Part shown: positions 14,204 through 16,318 of the stretch, in pieces | Layout: each line of letters opens with the position of its first letter | How positions within the stretch are numbered: the stretch's first letter is position 1 | The notes under the pieces: model-generated | Told to the model about the DNA's origin: nothing | What the model saw: the letters and a program-made list of their open reading frames with translations, nothing else | The model's database searches: none | Program-made: the position numbers and the translations under genes | Assembly (NCBI GenBank): GCA_002432085.1 | Contig: DJFN01000063.1 | Location: 1-16,318, forward strand | Source: Flavobacteriales bacterium UBA5871 | GTDB taxonomy: Bacteria; Bacteroidota; Bacteroidia; Flavobacteriales_D; Crocinitomicaceae | DNA length: 16,318 nucleotides | Direction of reading: 5' to 3'

Positions 14204-14239
14204 TTTGGTTCTACTCTTGTGCCGAATTGCGCACTCAAC
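14204..14239 (+). repeat. 31-bp direct repeat R2, extended to match the tRNA flank
   Basis: Positions 14204-14234 match R1 (12250-12280) at 29 of 31 bases. Here the match to the tRNA locus continues as GCGCACTCAAC (14229-14239), identical to 11557-11567. R2 lies 36 bases after the putAbiC-like gene, so R1 and R2 bracket the S23-type pseudogene and that gene in about 1.95 kb. Confidence 0.75.
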
Positions 14240-14295
14240 GAGAAGCCAATCAATTAACAGTTTCAAACTATACCTTATTTTTCAGTGCTGTTATC

Positions 14296-15480
14296 TCAAT
14301 CAACAATCCCTTCTGCTTCTGCTTTCGACAATTTAATGAGCCCGATCCGGTCTAAATTCCCCATGATCTTTACCTGGACCAGGATGTTTAAGCCTTTGTC
14401 TTCGGTTTGAATCAAATCGCATGCGGTTATCGGAACATTTTTTCCGAGGTATTTTTTTCCGACCAATTCACCGGTAGCAGGGTCATATACACTCAATAAC
14501 AGCTGGTTACTTCTTGTTGATGACACATACACTTTGTATTCCGTGTCGCTGATTGAAACAGCGCGGATCAACACCGGTTTTTCCGCTGCCAGTTCCGAAA
14601 TTCCTTGCGCGGGAATGGATTCTGCAATGTCAATAGCGGTTGGGTTCAGTGTAACGCCGGGGTTGTAGTACAGATTGTCATAAGAAAAACGTGCTAAAGC
14701 GAAACGCGATGCTCCCAAAGGAGAAAGCGCCGATAACCCGCCGTTAAATCCGGCACCGTTATAAACTCCTGCAAAGCTGAGATCGGGGTTCAGGAAGATC
14801 AGGGAAAAGCTGTAATTGTAAAATCCGTTCATGACAATGTAATCCTGTTCCGGTGTTGAGCTCACGAAGAATGGAATTCTGTTTCCGTTATACGTTACAT
14901 GATTGACAATGCGTTCTTCCACATCGGTAAAAATGTTTACACTTCCTGATTGTTCAATGGCAGTCATGTCGCCCGAAAGTTGGTGAATGCCGGTTTTATA
15001 GCTCAGTCTGTCGTAATTCTGGATATAAATAGTTTGCCCGGAATTATATGCCGCGGTAGGGTAAAGAACATCCGAAAAACTGGATATTTCCGTTGTCGTA
15101 TGAGCAGTTTCGTCAATTTTCAAAACGTAGGTAAACAAACCAATGGGATCCATACACACCAGGTAGTTTTGGCCATTCATTTTAATCAGGTTCGGAACGG
15201 CATTCACATAGTTGGAAGGCAATTCGTAGTTCCAGACGAATTCGCCGGTGTTGTCAATTTTCATTAATTGAATGCGCCAGCCATCGTAAGCACTTACAAC
15301 GATATAACCGTCATTGCTTTCAGAAGTTGTGATTCCCAACGGATGAAAATGTTTGTTTCCGTTTTGATCATCGTAGATCTTGATGAAGGCATCTTCTGGT
15401 TTGGAGTCTTTTTTGCAGCCCGAAAAAGGAACAGCTATGCCCAAAAACAGCATGCAATAGATAAATTGTCTCATAATCAT
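14296..15480 (-). CDS. Lipoprotein of unknown function, probably beta-propeller-like
   Basis: This 394-residue protein has a lipoprotein signal. MIMRQFIYCMLFLGIAVPFSGC ends in a lipobox with Cys22 as the lipidated residue, followed by KKDSK. An ATG at 15474 (MRQF) is an equally possible start. The mature part is beta-rich with repeated segments such as GYIVVSAYDGWRIQLMKID, YLVCMDPIGLFTYVLKID and NQLLLSVYDPATGELV, suggesting a propeller or similar repeat fold. It has no catalytic motif I recognise. The gene starts 6 bases after the barrel gene stop, so the two are probably co-transcribed and may form a surface pair. No convincing terminator is visible downstream. Confidence 0.8.
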   Translation of the reverse strand: MIMRQFIYCMLFLGIAVPFSGCKKDSKPEDAFIKIYDDQNGNKHFHPLGITTSESNDGYIVVSAYDGWRIQLMKIDNTGEFVWNYELPSNYVNAVPNLIKMNGQNYLVCMDPIGLFTYVLKIDETAHTTTEISSFSDVLYPTAAYNSGQTIYIQNYDRLSYKTGIHQLSGDMTAIEQSGSVNIFTDVEERIVNHVTYNGNRIPFFVSSTPEQDYIVMNGFYNYSFSLIFLNPDLSFAGVYNGAGFNGGLSALSPLGASRFALARFSYDNLYYNPGVTLNPTAIDIAESIPAQGISELAAEKPVLIRAVSISDTEYKVYVSSTRSNQLLLSVYDPATGELVGKKYLGKNVPITACDLIQTEDKGLNILVQVKIMGNLDRIGLIKLSKAEAEGIVD

Positions 15481-15486
15481 CTCAAA

Positions 15487-16318
15487 TTAATACCTGCTTT
15501 TTCTCAAAATCCCGAGGGAAATGGAGTTGTCGATAGGGAAGATAATGCTCAGCTGAATATCGAGATTGAACAGCTTTAACTGATCCAGTGCATCGAGGTA
15601 TTGAACGCTGAAACCGGTATAGTCGGCGTACCGGTTTCGGTCGTTTACCATAGAACGGAACCCGTAACGGAAATTACTTTCCAGACTAATGGCGAAATAA
15701 TTGGCAAACCAGGTGACTCCTGCTCCAGCAGAAAGACCAACATTTGCTTTGTTCATGTGTCTGGTAAGATCTGCTTCGCCGGTTTGATCGGCCGTTTCTT
15801 TGTCTACTTCATCGTCGATCGTATTGTCATAGAATATCGTTTTTCGCGCATGGTGCCCGAAGCTCATGAAAATCCCTCCCTGAACATAGGGCGAGAATTG
15901 CGAAAATGTAAAATCATAACGGGCCAAAAGCGGAAGATTTACACCTGACAGCTTTTGCTGGTGCATCATTTCAATGTTGAAATCGGAACCGTTTACCGTA
16001 TCTGACCAGGAATAGGCAGTAGCATAGTTGAAACTGGTGGTTTGAAATGAAGGTTCAAAAACAAACGAAAGCTTCCGTGTAAACGAATAGGAAAAATACA
16101 CCCCGAACTGCGAACCTTTATTCTGCCCGAGTGATTGGTATTTCTTTTCCTGACCCGCCGCGGCGGGAGACTGCGGCGTATTTACCAGAACATGGTAGTC
16201 TTCAACTACTTTTGCCCCGCCGAAATTTATCCCGCCTGTTAAACCGACGTACATTTTCTTTTGGCGATAGACGTGGTAGTTTTGAGCTTGCAGCTGCCGG
16301 CTGAATGATAAAACGAAG
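15487..16318 (-). CDS. Outer-membrane beta-barrel protein, 5' end outside the window
   Basis: The frame is open to the right edge. Codons before the ATG at 16254 read SFSRQLQAQ-NYHVYRQKK, which looks like the end of a signal peptide cut after AQA, so the true start lies beyond 16318 and the ATG at 16254 is internal. At least 277 residues are visible. Alternating strands rich in aromatic and glycine residues (MYVGLTGGINFGG, GVYFSYSFTRKLSFVFEPSF, VGLSAGAGVTWF) and a mention-worthy end (LDIQLSIIFPIDNSISLGIL) are typical of PorT/OmpW-like small barrels of Bacteroidota. It is followed at 6 bases by a lipoprotein gene. Function is unknown. Confidence 0.82.
   Translation of the reverse strand, partial: FVLSFSRQLQAQNYHVYRQKKMYVGLTGGINFGGAKVVEDYHVLVNTPQSPAAAGQEKKYQSLGQNKGSQFGVYFSYSFTRKLSFVFEPSFQTTSFNYATAYSWSDTVNGSDFNIEMMHQQKLSGVNLPLLARYDFTFSQFSPYVQGGIFMSFGHHARKTIFYDNTIDDEVDKETADQTGEADLTRHMNKANVGLSAGAGVTWFANYFAISLESNFRYGFRSMVNDRNRYADYTGFSVQYLDALDQLKLFNLDIQLSIIFPIDNSISLGILRKSRY
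16154..16167. repeat. GC-only palindrome inside the barrel gene
   Basis: CCCGCCGCGGCGGG is a perfect 14-bp palindrome in an otherwise AT-leaning gene. It shares CCGCCGCGGCGG with the centre of the palindrome in dispersed element copy B (10696-10715). In frame it encodes part of an Ala-rich loop (SPAAAGQ). Confidence 0.6.

Larger units (their letters stand above)
11557..14239. mobile_element. Putative tRNA-Leu-associated islet of small cargo genes
   Basis: The stretch starts at the tRNA 3' end and stops where the 11-mer GCGCACTCAAC (11557-11567 in the tRNA and its flank) recurs at 14229-14239. Between these lie two AT-rich genes (HEPN-like, putAbiC-like), a broken S23-type gene, a degraded tRNA 3' end at 12808, and two 31-bp direct repeats. 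Composition differs visibly from the flanks. No integrase, transposase or replication gene is present. Serial insertion at the tRNA is an inference; the limits are approximate. Confidence 0.5.

Noticed and set aside
11480..14239. CRISPR array or integrase-bearing prophage
   Set aside because: The repeats are few and not regularly spaced, and no integrase, transposase or phage structural gene is present.

Overview
The window is chromosomal DNA from a member of the Bacteroidota, probably a Flavobacteriia-like lineage. Three things point there. Promoters match the Bacteroidota type (TTG, about 19 bp, TAnnTTTG), most clearly upstream of the tRNA-Leu at 11432-11461. The proteins include large TPR / beta-propeller / OmpA-like proteins of the type IX secretion PorE kind. 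There is also a SusD-free lipoprotein and outer-membrane barrel pair. Most genes have a balanced base composition, but two genes downstream of the tRNA are clearly AT-rich.

Layout. Position 1-350 is the 3' end of an unrecognised gene. A glutamine amidotransferase of the TrpG/PabA family (416-979, minus) lies back to back with a large fusion glycosyltransferase (1048-3006). The first copy of a dispersed repeat with inverted ends (3025-3228) separates these from an E2 subunit of a 2-oxo acid dehydrogenase (3378-4736), which ends in a strong terminator. Two tandem paralogues follow, PorE-like (4815-7166) and a shortened relative whose OmpA-like domain has lost its key aspartate (7393-9513). A DEDDh exonuclease with a DUF3820-like tail (9582-10454) comes next, then a second copy of the dispersed repeat (10461-10806), then a fumarylacetoacetate hydrolase family enzyme (10823-11431).

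The accessory part is 11480-14239. A complete tRNA-Leu(GAG) with its own promoter and terminator is followed by a stand-alone HEPN-like gene, a broken four-helix-bundle (S23-type) gene, and a gene for a two-TM protein that I assign to the putative abortive-infection family putAbiC. Between them lie short sequences resembling the tRNA 3' end (12808-12833, 22 of 26 bases), two near-identical 31-bp direct repeats ending in GCGCAC (12250-12280 and 14204-14234), and hairpin terminators directly after two of these scars. I read this as a tRNA-Leu insertion site that has received small, probably anti-phage, cargo more than once. No integrase is present, so the mechanism is open.

The window ends with a minus-strand pair, an outer-membrane beta-barrel cut by the window edge (15487-16318) and a lipoprotein 6 bases downstream (14296-15480), probably one transcription unit at the cell envelope.
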